This document shows, piece by piece, positions 30,040 through 39,553 of a DNA stretch of 64,000 nucleotides. Location: positions 5,208,001 through 5,272,000 of the forward strand of contig NZ_CP192056.1 of assembly GCF_050942215.1 (NCBI RefSeq), given 5' to 3'. The DNA is from Sphaerimonospora sp050942215 (GTDB taxonomy: Bacteria; Actinomycetota; Actinomycetes; Streptosporangiales; Streptosporangiaceae). The position numbers and the translations under genes are program-made. The notes beneath the pieces are model-generated. The model saw only the letters and a list, made by a program, of their open reading frames with translations. It did not search any database and was not told the origin of the DNA. Each line of letters begins with the position of its first letter. Within the stretch, counting starts at the first letter, position 1.

Positions 30040-31659
30040 TCACGCGCTCGGAATGAGCTGATGCACGAAGACGACGTTGGGGTAGGCCGGATTGTCGGTG
30101 TAGCCGCTGACGTTGCCGAGGTAGGCCCGCTGGTAGTTCACCACCCAGGGCGCGGCGACGACGGCGTGCTTGTCGATCAGATCCTTCTGCAGCTTGGCGT
30201 ACTCCTTCTGCGCGGCCTCGCGGTCGGTGGCCAGCAGTGACGGGAGCCTGTCGATCCGCTGGTCGATGTCCTTGTTCTTCAGATACGTCAGGTTGAAGGA
30301 CACCGGTTCCGCGCTGTGGAACACGTTGAGGAACCACGAGTAGGCGTCGGCGTAGTCGGGCCACCAGTACATGACCAGAATGTCCTGACGCTTGGCCGGG
30401 TCGGCCGATTTGGCCTGGTTCCACTGCGCGTTCCACTGCATCGCTCTGGCCTCGACCCTGATGTTGAGCTCGCTCAGGGTCTCGGTGAGCAGCGTGACGA
30501 GCAGATGCTCGTCGTTGTCGCCCTGGGCGTACGTGAGCGTGAGCCGCAACTCCTGGCCGCCCGGGCCGTACCCGGCCTCCTGCAGAAGCGCCCTCGCGCC
30601 CTCCAGGTCCTGGCTCGGCCGCAGACCGGGAACGTGACCGAGCAGTCCTTCGGGGACCAGGCCGGCCGCCGGGGCGCCCGCTCCCTTCAGCGCCGCGATC
30701 ACCCCGTCGTAGTCGATGGCCTTCTGCACGGCCTTGCGCAGCCGCACGTCAACGAGCGGGCCTGAGGCGGTGTTGAAGAGCACGAGCATGTTCTGGAACG
30801 ACGGCACCTGCAGCGTGCGGACGCCCGCCGTGGTCTTGGCCCGCTGGAACAGCGAGGGGTTGAGCCGCTGCACGAAGCTGACCTCGCCGCGCAGCAGAAG
30901 CCGCCAGGCAGTGTTCTGGTCGGGGACGGCGCGGTACTCGATGTTCTTGTAGTGCGGGCCGTCCCACCCGCCCCAGTAGTCGTCGAAGGCGCGCAGGACG
31001 AGTTCCTTCTCCCTGCCCTTGTGCCAGCTCGCCACCGTGTACGGCCCTGAGCCGGCGTCCCGCCCCTGCTGGAACCACTTCTTGAGGTCGCCGGAACCGG
31101 CCGCCTCGGTGTCGTAGATGTACGCGGCGTAATCGGAGGAGGCGATGAGGTCGAGCGGCGCCGGATATTTGAGCTTGAACTCCACGGTGAGCGGGTCGAT
31201 GACGGTGATCTTCTGGACGGGGTCCCAGATGTACGCCGCGCCTTCGGCCATGCCCTTCGTCCGCTCGATGGAGGCCTTCACCGCGTCCGCGTCCACGGGG
31301 CGGCCGGTGTGGAAGACGACCCCGCTCCGCAGCGTGAACGTCCACGTCTTGCCGTCCGGCGACCCTTCCCACTTCTCGGCCAGGCGCGCGCTCGCCCGCC
31401 TGGTCAGCGGGTTGTAGACGGTCAGTGAGTCGTAGATGTTCTGCATCGCGATGATCTCGTTCGAGTACGAACTCGCCGGATCCCAGTCGGTGACGATGTC
31501 GAGGTTGTGCAGGTAGACGAATGTCGCACCCTTCGTCGAAGGCATCCCGGTGGAAGATCCGCCGGACGACATGCTGGACGGACCGCCGCGGCCCTCGCCA
31601 CCGCCGCAGCCGGCGAGGGCCAGCACGGCCATGACTCCCAGAACGAGGAAACGGCGCAT
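30040..31659 (-). CDS. Orphan oligopeptide-type ABC substrate-binding lipoprotein
   Basis: From ATG at 31659 the protein has 539 residues, beginning MRRFLVLGVMAVLALAGCGG with a clear lipobox. It belongs to SBP family 5 (DppA/OppA type); typical blocks are SNEIIAMQNIYDSLTVYNP, GRPVDADAVKASIERT and AFDDYWGGWDGPHYK. No permease or ATPase gene is adjacent. It closely resembles the binding protein at 43280-44920 in long identical blocks, so the two are recent paralogues and may share one transporter. Divergent from the conservon sensor gene. Confidence 0.92.
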   Translation of the reverse strand: MRRFLVLGVMAVLALAGCGGGEGRGGPSSMSSGGSSTGMPSTKGATFVYLHNLDIVTDWDPASSYSNEIIAMQNIYDSLTVYNPLTRRASARLAEKWEGSPDGKTWTFTLRSGVVFHTGRPVDADAVKASIERTKGMAEGAAYIWDPVQKITVIDPLTVEFKLKYPAPLDLIASSDYAAYIYDTEAAGSGDLKKWFQQGRDAGSGPYTVASWHKGREKELVLRAFDDYWGGWDGPHYKNIEYRAVPDQNTAWRLLLRGEVSFVQRLNPSLFQRAKTTAGVRTLQVPSFQNMLVLFNTASGPLVDVRLRKAVQKAIDYDGVIAALKGAGAPAAGLVPEGLLGHVPGLRPSQDLEGARALLQEAGYGPGGQELRLTLTYAQGDNDEHLLVTLLTETLSELNIRVEARAMQWNAQWNQAKSADPAKRQDILVMYWWPDYADAYSWFLNVFHSAEPVSFNLTYLKNKDIDQRIDRLPSLLATDREAAQKEYAKLQKDLIDKHAVVAAPWVVNYQRAYLGNVSGYTDNPAYPNVVFVHQLIPSA

Positions 31660-31689
31660 TGATGCGACTTTCTCTGTGACATGAGTTAC

Positions 31690-31716
31690 CATGATCGAAG
31701 CTACTGCAAGATCATG
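31690..31716. promoter_or_regulatory. Inverted repeat in the divergent promoter region
   Basis: CATGATC at 31690-31696 and GATCATG at 31710-31716 form a perfect inverted repeat with a 13-base spacer. Read on the minus strand it contains TGATCTTGCAG, the core of the large palindrome at 1107-1368. It lies between the solute-binding gene and the sensor gene. Confidence 0.6.
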
Positions 31717-31839
31717 ATTAGATTTGATATTTCGTGACATACGGCGCAGGTCTCTCATTTGCACCATCGCGCTGATATTGTCGCTGGCTGTCCCAAGAGC
31801 TTCCCCGGAGCTCACGTCACCGCATCGGGACGAGGTGCC

Positions 31840-33849
31840 ATGCGTCCTCGTAGGCGAGATCGGCCTATCAGGGTCAGGCTCATCGGCCTGCTCCTCGTGC
31901 CGCTTTTCTCACTGGTCGCACTGTGGGTGGTCACGGCGGGTGTGACCATCGGCGACAGCCTTCGCCTGCGCACCTATGACACCCTTTGGACCACGCTGCG
32001 GCAGCCCGCCGACAAGTTGATCGTCGAGCTTCAGCACGAGCGCCTCGTGACCACCCACTACCTCGGCAGGCCCGCCGATTCCAGGCGCGCCGAGATGAAC
32101 ACCCAGCGGGTGCGTACCAACGAGGCCCGGGACGACGTCCGGCGGCTGGCCCTGTCCGAGTCGTCCCGGGAGGCGACCACCCCGGCCATGCGCGCCCAGG
32201 TGGACGAGATGCTGGCGGGGCTGGACCGCCTGGACGAGATCCGCGGGGAGATCGACGAGGGGCTGTCCAACCGTCTGCGCGCGATCGAGACCTACAACCT
32301 CGTCAGCGACGGCATCTATCAGATGCACTACGGCCTGGCGATCATCGACGACATCCCGATCTACCAGCAGTCGCGGGTGGTGATCTCACTCGGATACGCC
32401 AAGGAGCTGCTGACCAGGGAGCAGGCCATCCAGGCCGCCGCCGCATCCTCCGGCGAGATGACCGATGAGGAGCGCAAGCTCTTCACCCAGCTCGTCGGCA
32501 ACCGCCGATTCCTCATCAACCAGGCTCTGCCCGAGCTCGACGCGGACCTGCGGCAGATGCACGTCAACCTGATCACCACGCCGCTCTATCAGCGGCTGCG
32601 GCTGCAGGAAGAAAAGATCATCGCCGGGGATCGGATCACCGCCCGGAGCCAGCAGCTCTGGCAGGCCACCTCCGACGACCTGGCCGAGTCGTTCCAGAAG
32701 GCGCAGACGGAGGCCGGCAAACGCCTGGCCGAGCGCGCCGAGCCCATCGCCGACTCGATCCTGATGCGCGTCGGGATCGTCGGCGGCTGCGGCCTCCTCG
32801 CGGTGCTCGCCTCGATCCTCATCTCACTGCGCTTCGGCTCCCGGCTCTCCCGGGAACTTGCGGGTCTGCGGCAGGCGGCCCTGGACCTGGCCAACTCACG
32901 GCTGCCGCGCGTGCTGACCAAGCTCAAGAAGGGGGAGGACGTCGATATCGACGTCGAGGCGCCCCCGATCACGACGGTCGGCCGCACCAGCGAGATCCAG
33001 GACGTGGGCCGGGCGTTCTCCACGGTGCAGCAGACCGCGGTCGAGGCCGCGATCGGGCAGGCCCGGCTCCAGCGAGGCGTGAGCCAGGTCTTCCTCAACC
33101 TCGCCCGCCGGAGCCAGACCCTGCTGCACCGGCAGCGGACCCAGCTGCACAGCATGCAGCGCCACACCACCGAGCCGGAGACGCTCGAGGAGCTGTTCCG
33201 GCTCGACCACCTGACCACCCGAATGCGCCGCCACGCGGAGGGTCTGATCATCCTGTCCGGCGCCACACCCGGCCGGGCCTGGCGCAAGCCGGTTCCGATG
33301 TACGACGTGGTGCGCGGCGCCGCCGCCGAGGTGGAGGACTACGCCCGGGTGAACGTGTTCCCGATGGAGGATCACGCGCTCGACGGCAGCGCGGTGGCCG
33401 ACATCATCCACCTCATCGCCGAACTGATCGAGAACGCGACCGTCTACTCGCCGCCGCACACGTCCGTGACCGTACGCGGTGAGCTGGTCGGAACCGGCTT
33501 CGCCGTGGAGATCGAGGACCGGGGTCTCGGCATGACGCCGGACCGGCTGGCCGAGCTCAACGAACGTCTGGCCGACCCACCGGAGTTCGACCTCGCGGAC
33601 ACCGACCGAATGGGGCTGTTCGTCGTCGCCAGGCTCGCTGCCCGCAGGGAGGCCCGGGTGACGCTCCGGCCCTCGCCGTACGGAGGAACGACCGCAATCG
33701 TGCTCATTCCAGCCACACTCATCGTTGTCCCGAAGGACCCCGACCTCAAGCGCCTGGCTGAGGAGGAGGTCACGCCCGAGGACATCCTCCTCGCCTCCCA
33801 CCGGCGGGGAGAACCGCAGACCGACAAGCCGGGCGAGGAGGGACCGTGA
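31840..33849 (+). CDS. CvnA-like sensor with histidine-kinase-type ATPase domain
   Basis: This 669-residue membrane sensor begins with one helix (VRLIGLLLVPLFSLVALWVV), followed by a long extracytoplasmic helical domain of the nitrate/nitrite-sensor type. A second helix (VGIVGGCGLLAVLASILI) leads into a HAMP-like linker. The HATPase domain has the N-box LIAELIENATVYSP, the G1 box EDRGLGM and a late GLFVVARLA. No phospho-accepting His box of a classical kinase is obvious, as is usual for conservon CvnA proteins. ATG at 31840 follows GAGG. The stop overlaps the next gene, in GTGA. Confidence 0.88.
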   Translation: MRPRRRDRPIRVRLIGLLLVPLFSLVALWVVTAGVTIGDSLRLRTYDTLWTTLRQPADKLIVELQHERLVTTHYLGRPADSRRAEMNTQRVRTNEARDDVRRLALSESSREATTPAMRAQVDEMLAGLDRLDEIRGEIDEGLSNRLRAIETYNLVSDGIYQMHYGLAIIDDIPIYQQSRVVISLGYAKELLTREQAIQAAAASSGEMTDEERKLFTQLVGNRRFLINQALPELDADLRQMHVNLITTPLYQRLRLQEEKIIAGDRITARSQQLWQATSDDLAESFQKAQTEAGKRLAERAEPIADSILMRVGIVGGCGLLAVLASILISLRFGSRLSRELAGLRQAALDLANSRLPRVLTKLKKGEDVDIDVEAPPITTVGRTSEIQDVGRAFSTVQQTAVEAAIGQARLQRGVSQVFLNLARRSQTLLHRQRTQLHSMQRHTTEPETLEELFRLDHLTTRMRRHAEGLIILSGATPGRAWRKPVPMYDVVRGAAAEVEDYARVNVFPMEDHALDGSAVADIIHLIAELIENATVYSPPHTSVTVRGELVGTGFAVEIEDRGLGMTPDRLAELNERLADPPEFDLADTDRMGLFVVARLAARREARVTLRPSPYGGTTAIVLIPATLIVVPKDPDLKRLAEEEVTPEDILLASHRRGEPQTDKPGEEGP

Positions 33850-34217
33850 CGGACCACATGCAGGACCAGTGGCTGGACGAGGAGGCGGGGCCGGTCGTCC
33901 CGGCCTATGCGCTGACCCGCGGCCGGGTCCAGCCGTCCAACAAGGCGATCGACCTCGTGGCCATCGTGACCGCGACCGGCGGGACGACCCCGGTCAGCCT
34001 CGACCCCGAGCAGTGGATGATCCTCAGCATGTGCGCCCGTCCCAAATCGGTGGTGGACATCGCGGCGGCGATAGATCTCCCGCTCGGCGTGGTCCGGGTG
34101 CTCGTGGGCGACCTCCACGAGCAGGGACTGGTGCAGGTGCGCCCGCCGGCGAACGTGTCCCGGCTGCCCAACGCCGGGATACTGAGCGAGGTCATCAGCG
34201 GCCTGCGCGCGCTGTGA
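33846..34217 (+). CDS. DUF742 protein (CvnC-like)
   Basis: The 123-residue protein shows the DUF742 pattern: PAYALTRGRVQP at the start, a central winged-helix-like part (VVDIAAAIDLPLGVVRVLVGDL) and a C-terminal PNAGILSEVISGLRAL. In complete conservons this is the third gene (CvnC), with CvnB roadblock and CvnD GTPase. Here it overlaps the CvnA-like gene directly, and neither CvnB nor CvnD is present. GTG at 33846 is the start. Confidence 0.88.
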   Translation: MTDHMQDQWLDEEAGPVVPAYALTRGRVQPSNKAIDLVAIVTATGGTTPVSLDPEQWMILSMCARPKSVVDIAAAIDLPLGVVRVLVGDLHEQGLVQVRPPANVSRLPNAGILSEVISGLRAL

Positions 34218-34238
34218 CCGCCGGCGCTCGCCCCGCCC

Positions 34239-35951
34239 TCACAGGGCGTGCGGATAGTGCCGGCGTGCGTGGTCTTCGGTGATGTAGCCCTCCCGCAGGT
34301 CGGCCAGCACGGCCTCCGGGTCGCGCTCGGCCGGCGGGCCGTACCCTCCGCCCGACCCGGTGCGCAGGTGCACGACCGAGCCCTTGGGCAGGAAGATCCG
34401 CGTCTTGAGCGAGAAGTCCTCGGACCGCCCGTCGGGATACTCCACGGTGAGCCGGTTCGGCCGGCCGGGCAGCCCACCGGCCAGCCCCCAGGGTTCGAGC
34501 GCCGTCCTGGCCAGGCCCGACGTCAGATACTGGTCCTCCAGAACCCGGAAGGAAAGATCCAGCCCGAGGCCGCCGCGGTGCCGTCCCGGGCCGCCCGAGT
34601 CCTCGGCCAGGGCCAGCCGCTCGATCCGCCACGGGTTTCTGGCCTCCCACACCTCCGCCGGGGTGAAGCGGGTCGCCGACTCGGAGATGTACATCAGCGC
34701 GCTCGCGCCGTCGCCGCTGGGCGAGGCGCCCTGCCCGACGGGATGCGGCGCGCCGTCCGCCCAGGGTTCGCCGGTCGCCTCCCGGTTTCCCCACCACACG
34801 AGCGCGTTGATGTCGCCGCCGCTCGCCGCGGGCACCGCGTCCGGCACGGCCTCCGCCAGCGCCCGGATGATCAGTTCGATCGCGTGGTCCGACGGGATGC
34901 CGTACATGAAGCACGGGGCCGGCCGCACCGGGTGGAAGAGCGAGCCGGTCCGGGTGATCAGCTCAAGGGGGCGGAAGTGGCCCTCGTTGGGCTGCTCGCC
35001 CGCGCCCGCGAGGAAGGCCACCGCGATCCGGACAGCGGCGACCGTGGACGGCAGCGGGCAGTTCACCGGACCGCCAACCTGGTCGGGGCAGTCGGTCAGG
35101 TCGACGGTCACCGACGAGCCGCTGACGGCGACCTCGACGCCGAACGGGATCGGCTCGCCGTTCACCCCGTCGGAGTCGATCACGCTGGAGGCCCGGTAGA
35201 CGCCGTCGGGCAGCCGCTCGAACCAGCCGCGTACCAGCGCCTCACCGTGTGCGTACATCCGGGCGACGGACCGGCGGAACGTGTCGAGGCCGTGCCTGCG
35301 TACCAGTGCGGTCAGCGCCTCCGCACCCGTACGCGCCCCGGCCACCATCGCGTTGATGTCGCCGATGACCATCTCCGGCATCCGGCTGTTCGCCAGGATC
35401 ATCCGGTAGATGTCGCTGACCAGGCGACCGGTGTCGTAGAGCTTGACCCCCGGGAAGATCGTCCCCTCCTGGTGGACGTCGACCGTGTCGGTGCAGTAGG
35501 GGTCCTTGCCGCCGATGTCGAGCCAGTGCGCCTTGATGGCGGAGTAGCCGACCAGCACGTCGTCGTGGAAGATCGGCACGATCATCGCCGCGTCCTGCGG
35601 GTGGGAGCCGGTGCCGTACGGATCGTTGTAGAGGATCACGTCGCCCGGGCCCAGCGCCCCGGGCCCGCCGACGCCGTCGACGGCCTCCCGTACGCAGAAG
35701 CCGAGTGTCCCCATGAACGCGGGCAGCGTCGGCGCCTGGGCGAGCATGCAGACGTCGGCGTCGTAGAAGGCGACGGCGAAGTCCAGCGCCTCGTAGATGA
35801 TCGGGGAGAAGGCGGTGCGGATCAGCGACTGCTTCATCTGGTCGGCCGCGGCGTTCAGACCCTGCCGGATGATCTCCGTGGTGACCGGGTCGGCGCCCTC
35901 CGCCAGCCCCGGGTTCGCCTCGACGTAGCGGGTGCGTACGAGATCGCTCAT
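34239..35951 (-). CDS. hyuB: Hydantoinase B/oxoprolinase family protein
   Basis: This 570-residue HyuB-type subunit works with HyuA in ATP-dependent ring opening of hydantoins or 5-oxoproline. Recognisable blocks are DPVTTEIIRQGLNAAADQMK at the start, DVILYNDPYGTGSHPQD, and a metal-binding-type AHWLDIGGKDP. The C-terminal part has GGLGLDLSFRVLED. ATGA overlap with hyuA couples the two. It is the final gene of the ten-gene operon and converges on the DUF742 gene. Confidence 0.92.
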   Translation of the reverse strand: MSDLVRTRYVEANPGLAEGADPVTTEIIRQGLNAAADQMKQSLIRTAFSPIIYEALDFAVAFYDADVCMLAQAPTLPAFMGTLGFCVREAVDGVGGPGALGPGDVILYNDPYGTGSHPQDAAMIVPIFHDDVLVGYSAIKAHWLDIGGKDPYCTDTVDVHQEGTIFPGVKLYDTGRLVSDIYRMILANSRMPEMVIGDINAMVAGARTGAEALTALVRRHGLDTFRRSVARMYAHGEALVRGWFERLPDGVYRASSVIDSDGVNGEPIPFGVEVAVSGSSVTVDLTDCPDQVGGPVNCPLPSTVAAVRIAVAFLAGAGEQPNEGHFRPLELITRTGSLFHPVRPAPCFMYGIPSDHAIELIIRALAEAVPDAVPAASGGDINALVWWGNREATGEPWADGAPHPVGQGASPSGDGASALMYISESATRFTPAEVWEARNPWRIERLALAEDSGGPGRHRGGLGLDLSFRVLEDQYLTSGLARTALEPWGLAGGLPGRPNRLTVEYPDGRSEDFSLKTRIFLPKGSVVHLRTGSGGGYGPPAERDPEAVLADLREGYITEDHARRHYPHAL

Positions 35952-37993
35952 CGACGGTCCTTCCGTTTGATCATCAGGCAGCCGCTCGGGTGCGCCTCGG
36001 CGGTGAAGCCCACGTCCACGTAGGTGGTCGCGGTGGGCTCCAGCACGAGTGCCGGCCCCTCCAGCGGGCCGTCCACCGCGGCTCGCCGCAGCACGGGGGC
36101 GTCGGTCCAGGCCCGCCGCCGGAAGGACCAGAGGCGGGTGGCGCCGCGCGCCGTGTCACCCGTCGCCTGGGCGGGCACCGGCGGCCGGTCGGCGTCGAGC
36201 ACCACCCTGGTGGTGGCCCGCACGGTGACCACCTCGAGCGGGTCGGGCAGCCGGTGGCCGAACGTCCGGTGGTAGGCGTCGGAGAACCTGGCGGTGATGT
36301 CCGCGACGTCGTCACGCCCCGGACGCATCGGGATGGTCAGCGTGTGCTCCTGCCCCCGGTGGCGCAGGTCCAGGTCGACCTCGCGGACGGCGTCATCGGC
36401 GGCCATCCGTTCGAAGAGGGCGTCCGCCAGCCGTTCGATCATCGGCAGCGTCTCGCCGTCCAGGGGCCGCACCAGCGTGCGGGCCGCCGAGCGGACGATG
36501 TCCGCCTGGACCAGTCCGACCGCCGAGAAGTTGCCGGCGTTGGGCGGGACGATCACCGTGTCCGCGTCGAGCTCGTCTGCCAGCAGGCAGCCGAACAGCG
36601 GCCCGGCGCCGCCGAAGGCGACGATGGCGGCCCCGCGCGGGTCCACCCCCCGCTCGACCGTGACCCCGCGCACGGCCTGCGCCATGTGGGCGGAGGCGAT
36701 CCTGATGACGCCTTCCGCCGCCGCGTCGACGCCCTCGATCCCGGCCGTCCCGGCGGCCCCGGCGGGCGGTGTGAGCGGCTCGGCCAGCGGCGCGAGCGCC
36801 CGCGCGGCCGTCTCGGCCGACAGCGATATCCCGCCGGAGATGTGACCCACGGGGATCATCCCGAGGTGCAGCGCGGCGTCCGTCACGGTCGGCTCGGTCC
36901 CGCCGCGCAGATAGCAGGCGGGCCCGGGGTCGGCGCCGGCGCTGCGCGGCCCGACCCTGAGCAGGCCGCCGGGGTCGACGTAGGCGATCGATCCGCCGCC
37001 CGCGCCCACCGACCGCACGTCCGCCCAGGGGCTCTGCAGCGGCAGGCCGACGACCTCGCCCTGGAACAGCAGCGGCAGCCGGCCGTCCTCGATCAGGGCG
37101 GTGTCGAAGCTCGTGCCGCCCACGTCGGCGGCGATGGCCGTACCGACCCCGAGGGAAGCGGCGAGCCTCGCCGTGGCCACGGCGCCGGCGACCGGGCCGG
37201 ACAGGATCGTCTCGAACGGCCTGGCCACCGCCTCGTCCAGCGTCAGCGCGCCGCCCCCGGACCGGGTGACGAGCAGCCGCCCGGTGAAGCCGCGCGCCCG
37301 CAGCTCGCGGTCGAGGTTGTGCAGGTAGGGACCCATCCGATGGCGGACGAGGGCGTCCACGACCGTGGTGCAGGTCCGCTCGTACTCCCGGTACTCCCCC
37401 GAGATCTCGTGCGACAGCGAGATCGGCCCGGCGAACCCCGCGTCCCGGAGCGACCGCGCGACCAGCAGCTCGTGCCGGGCATTGGCGTAGGAGTTGACCA
37501 GCACGACGGCGACGGCGTCGACCCCCTCGGCCTGGAACAGTCGTGCGGCCCGCAGTACGTCCGCCGGATCGAGTTCGCGTACGACGCCGCCGTCGGCCGC
37601 CACCCGCTCGGCGACCTCGGCCCGCAGCCGCCGGGGCACGAGGGGCGGCGGCGGGGTCCAGAACAGGTCGTAGGGGTCGTCGCGGTCACCCCGCCGGATC
37701 TCCAGCACGTCGCGGAAGCCCGCTGTCGTGACCAGGCCGACGACCGCGCCGGTTCTCCTCGGTCCGGTGGATTCGAGCAGCGCGTTGAGCCCGACCGTGG
37801 TGCCGTGCACGAAATGGGCGCAGCGGGCGAGCAGCTCCGCCGGGACGGCGGCGTCCACGGCGGCGAGCACCCCCAGCTCCGGGGCCCGCGGCGTGGTCGG
37901 CCGCTTGGCGACCCTGATGTCGCCGGTCGCCGCGTCGTGCAGGACGAGATCGGTGAAGGTGCCGCCGACGTCCACTCCGATGACCGTTGTCAT
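35948..37993 (-). CDS. hyuA: Hydantoinase A/oxoprolinase family protein (full length)
   Basis: The protein has 681 residues and carries the ASKHA-type ATPase fold. Signatures are GVDVGGTFTDLVLHD at the N-terminus, HGTTVGLNALLE, DVGGTSFDTALIEDGRL in the second ATP-binding part, and GGAGPLFGCLLADEL. The C-terminal domain typical of full-length HyuA is present. With HyuB it should hydrolyse a cyclic imide such as a hydantoin at the cost of ATP. It follows the PucR gene with a 42-base gap and probably belongs to the same transcript. Confidence 0.93.
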   Translation of the reverse strand: MTTVIGVDVGGTFTDLVLHDAATGDIRVAKRPTTPRAPELGVLAAVDAAVPAELLARCAHFVHGTTVGLNALLESTGPRRTGAVVGLVTTAGFRDVLEIRRGDRDDPYDLFWTPPPPLVPRRLRAEVAERVAADGGVVRELDPADVLRAARLFQAEGVDAVAVVLVNSYANARHELLVARSLRDAGFAGPISLSHEISGEYREYERTCTTVVDALVRHRMGPYLHNLDRELRARGFTGRLLVTRSGGGALTLDEAVARPFETILSGPVAGAVATARLAASLGVGTAIAADVGGTSFDTALIEDGRLPLLFQGEVVGLPLQSPWADVRSVGAGGGSIAYVDPGGLLRVGPRSAGADPGPACYLRGGTEPTVTDAALHLGMIPVGHISGGISLSAETAARALAPLAEPLTPPAGAAGTAGIEGVDAAAEGVIRIASAHMAQAVRGVTVERGVDPRGAAIVAFGGAGPLFGCLLADELDADTVIVPPNAGNFSAVGLVQADIVRSAARTLVRPLDGETLPMIERLADALFERMAADDAVREVDLDLRHRGQEHTLTIPMRPGRDDVADITARFSDAYHRTFGHRLPDPLEVVTVRATTRVVLDADRPPVPAQATGDTARGATRLWSFRRRAWTDAPVLRRAAVDGPLEGPALVLEPTATTYVDVGFTAEAHPSGCLMIKRKDRR

Positions 37994-38035
37994 GCCTGCA
38001 AAGTAGAACCCGGCGCCGGCCGCGTCGATGTGCCC

Positions 38036-39553
38036 TCACGACGACGCCGACGGCCCCGTTGTCCCGGGAAGACACTCGTGCTCGAGCACGACATGGCAGG
38101 CGATCTGCAGGGCGAAGCGGGTCTGCGGGTCCGACAGGTCGGCCTTCAGCACCTCGGATATCCGGCGGATCCGGTGAGCCACCGCGTTGGGGTGCAAATT
38201 GAGCAGCTCGGCCGCCCGGACCCTGGACCCCCAGCTGTCCAGGTACGCCTTGAGCGTGGGGACCGCGTACGGGCTGAGCGAGCCGAGACCGCCGAGGGGT
38301 GCCAGCATGTCGCGTGCCGTCACCACCGCGCTCTCGCTGCCGCTGAGTTCGGCGAGGATCGCGTTGGCGCCCAGGCGGTCGAACCTGACCACTTCTCCGG
38401 CGCGTGCCCTGCCGGCCGCGGCGCGGGCCTGCGATGCCGTACGGCGCAGCCCCTCCGCGCCCGGACGGAAGGTCCCGATTCCGATGCCTCCCGCACCCGC
38501 CGCACCCGGCAGCGTGGCGTCGGACAGCGCGTCGGTGAACGGTCCGTCCCCGTCCCGGCTCGGCGGCTCGTCGGTCGTGAGGATCACGAGCAGACCGTCC
38601 TGCCAGCGGGTGACGATCGGCGGCGCGCTCAGCTCAGCCGCGCCGGACATCCCCGCGATCATGCGGCGGACCCGGCGTGCGGCGTCGTCCCCGCGCGTGC
38701 GCCGCGCGGTTTCGTCGATCTGCCGGTCGGGCCGCCGGGCCCAGGCGTCGGCCGGGGTCTCTCCGCCCGCCGCGCCGTCGCGGAGGAAGACGGCGACGTG
38801 CCGGCCGTCGACCGGCACGCCCTCGTGCCTGGCGCGGCGGGCGGCGGCCCGCACCTCCTTGGTCCCCACGCGCAGCAGGGCCAGCAGCGCCAGCTCGCGG
38901 GCCCGTTCCGCGGCGCGCGCCGCCGCGCGCACCCGGCCGAGCGTGGTGGCGACCACCCGGGCGACGATGGCAGCGGCCGGGTCCTCGCCGTCCCAGCACA
39001 CGTAGCCGTCCGGCCGCCCGTCCACGCGGATCACCGCGGTGTTCGCGGCGGGCTCCGCGATGTCGGCCACGCCGTACTCGACGCCGATCGAAGCGGAGGC
39101 CGTACGCAGGATGTCCCGTTCCGCCGCGCCCTCCATCGCGCCGAGCCCATCGATCGCGTCGCGGGTGCGGCGCAGCAGTAGGTCGGGATCGGCCCGCAGG
39201 GTCGCACTGAGGCCGAGGACGGTGTCCGACAGCGGCCGGTCGGACGCGCCGGTCAGCAGGGCCACCCCCACCCGCCGCGCCAGCTCCACGATGTCCGGGG
39301 ACGTGCCGGACGGGCCGGGCAGCACGATCGCGGCGAGGCGTCCCCGCCCGGCCACGCGCAGCGCGCCCAGCACGTCACAGCCTCGCATGGCGTTGCGCGA
39401 CAGGATCGCGAGCGCCCCGGGCGGGGCCGACTCCAGATCGCGCGTCTCGTCCACCAGCACGACGCTTTCGACCGACCTGGCGTCCCAGGGTCCGGCCACC
39501 AGCGTCAGGCGGCGGCCCGCCGACGTCCTGAGCAGGTCACTGACGTGGCGCAT
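38036..39553 (-). CDS. PucR-family transcriptional regulator
   Basis: The 505-residue protein has an N-terminal PucR-type sensory domain and a central GGDEF-like CdaR/PucR region. The C-terminal helix-turn-helix is LDSWGSRVRAAELLNLHPNA followed by VAHRIRRISEVL. PucR regulators often control purine, allantoin or imide use. The gene lies inside the operon and overlaps the ATPase gene by 17 bases. It is therefore the obvious candidate to bind the paired operator before the operon. Confidence 0.9.
   Translation of the reverse strand: MRHVSDLLRTSAGRRLTLVAGPWDARSVESVVLVDETRDLESAPPGALAILSRNAMRGCDVLGALRVAGRGRLAAIVLPGPSGTSPDIVELARRVGVALLTGASDRPLSDTVLGLSATLRADPDLLLRRTRDAIDGLGAMEGAAERDILRTASASIGVEYGVADIAEPAANTAVIRVDGRPDGYVCWDGEDPAAAIVARVVATTLGRVRAAARAAERARELALLALLRVGTKEVRAAARRARHEGVPVDGRHVAVFLRDGAAGGETPADAWARRPDRQIDETARRTRGDDAARRVRRMIAGMSGAAELSAPPIVTRWQDGLLVILTTDEPPSRDGDGPFTDALSDATLPGAAGAGGIGIGTFRPGAEGLRRTASQARAAAGRARAGEVVRFDRLGANAILAELSGSESAVVTARDMLAPLGGLGSLSPYAVPTLKAYLDSWGSRVRAAELLNLHPNAVAHRIRRISEVLKADLSDPQTRFALQIACHVVLEHECLPGTTGPSASS

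Noticed and set aside
30040..34217. Mobile-element origin of the orphan binding protein and reduced conservon
   Set aside because: No transposase, integrase, terminal repeats, tRNA junction or change in base composition was seen.
35990..39181. A 1063-codon plus-strand open frame
   Set aside because: It is antisense to HyuA and PucR, which have clear motifs. High GC makes long antisense frames common; the translated composition is Arg/Gly/His-rich.
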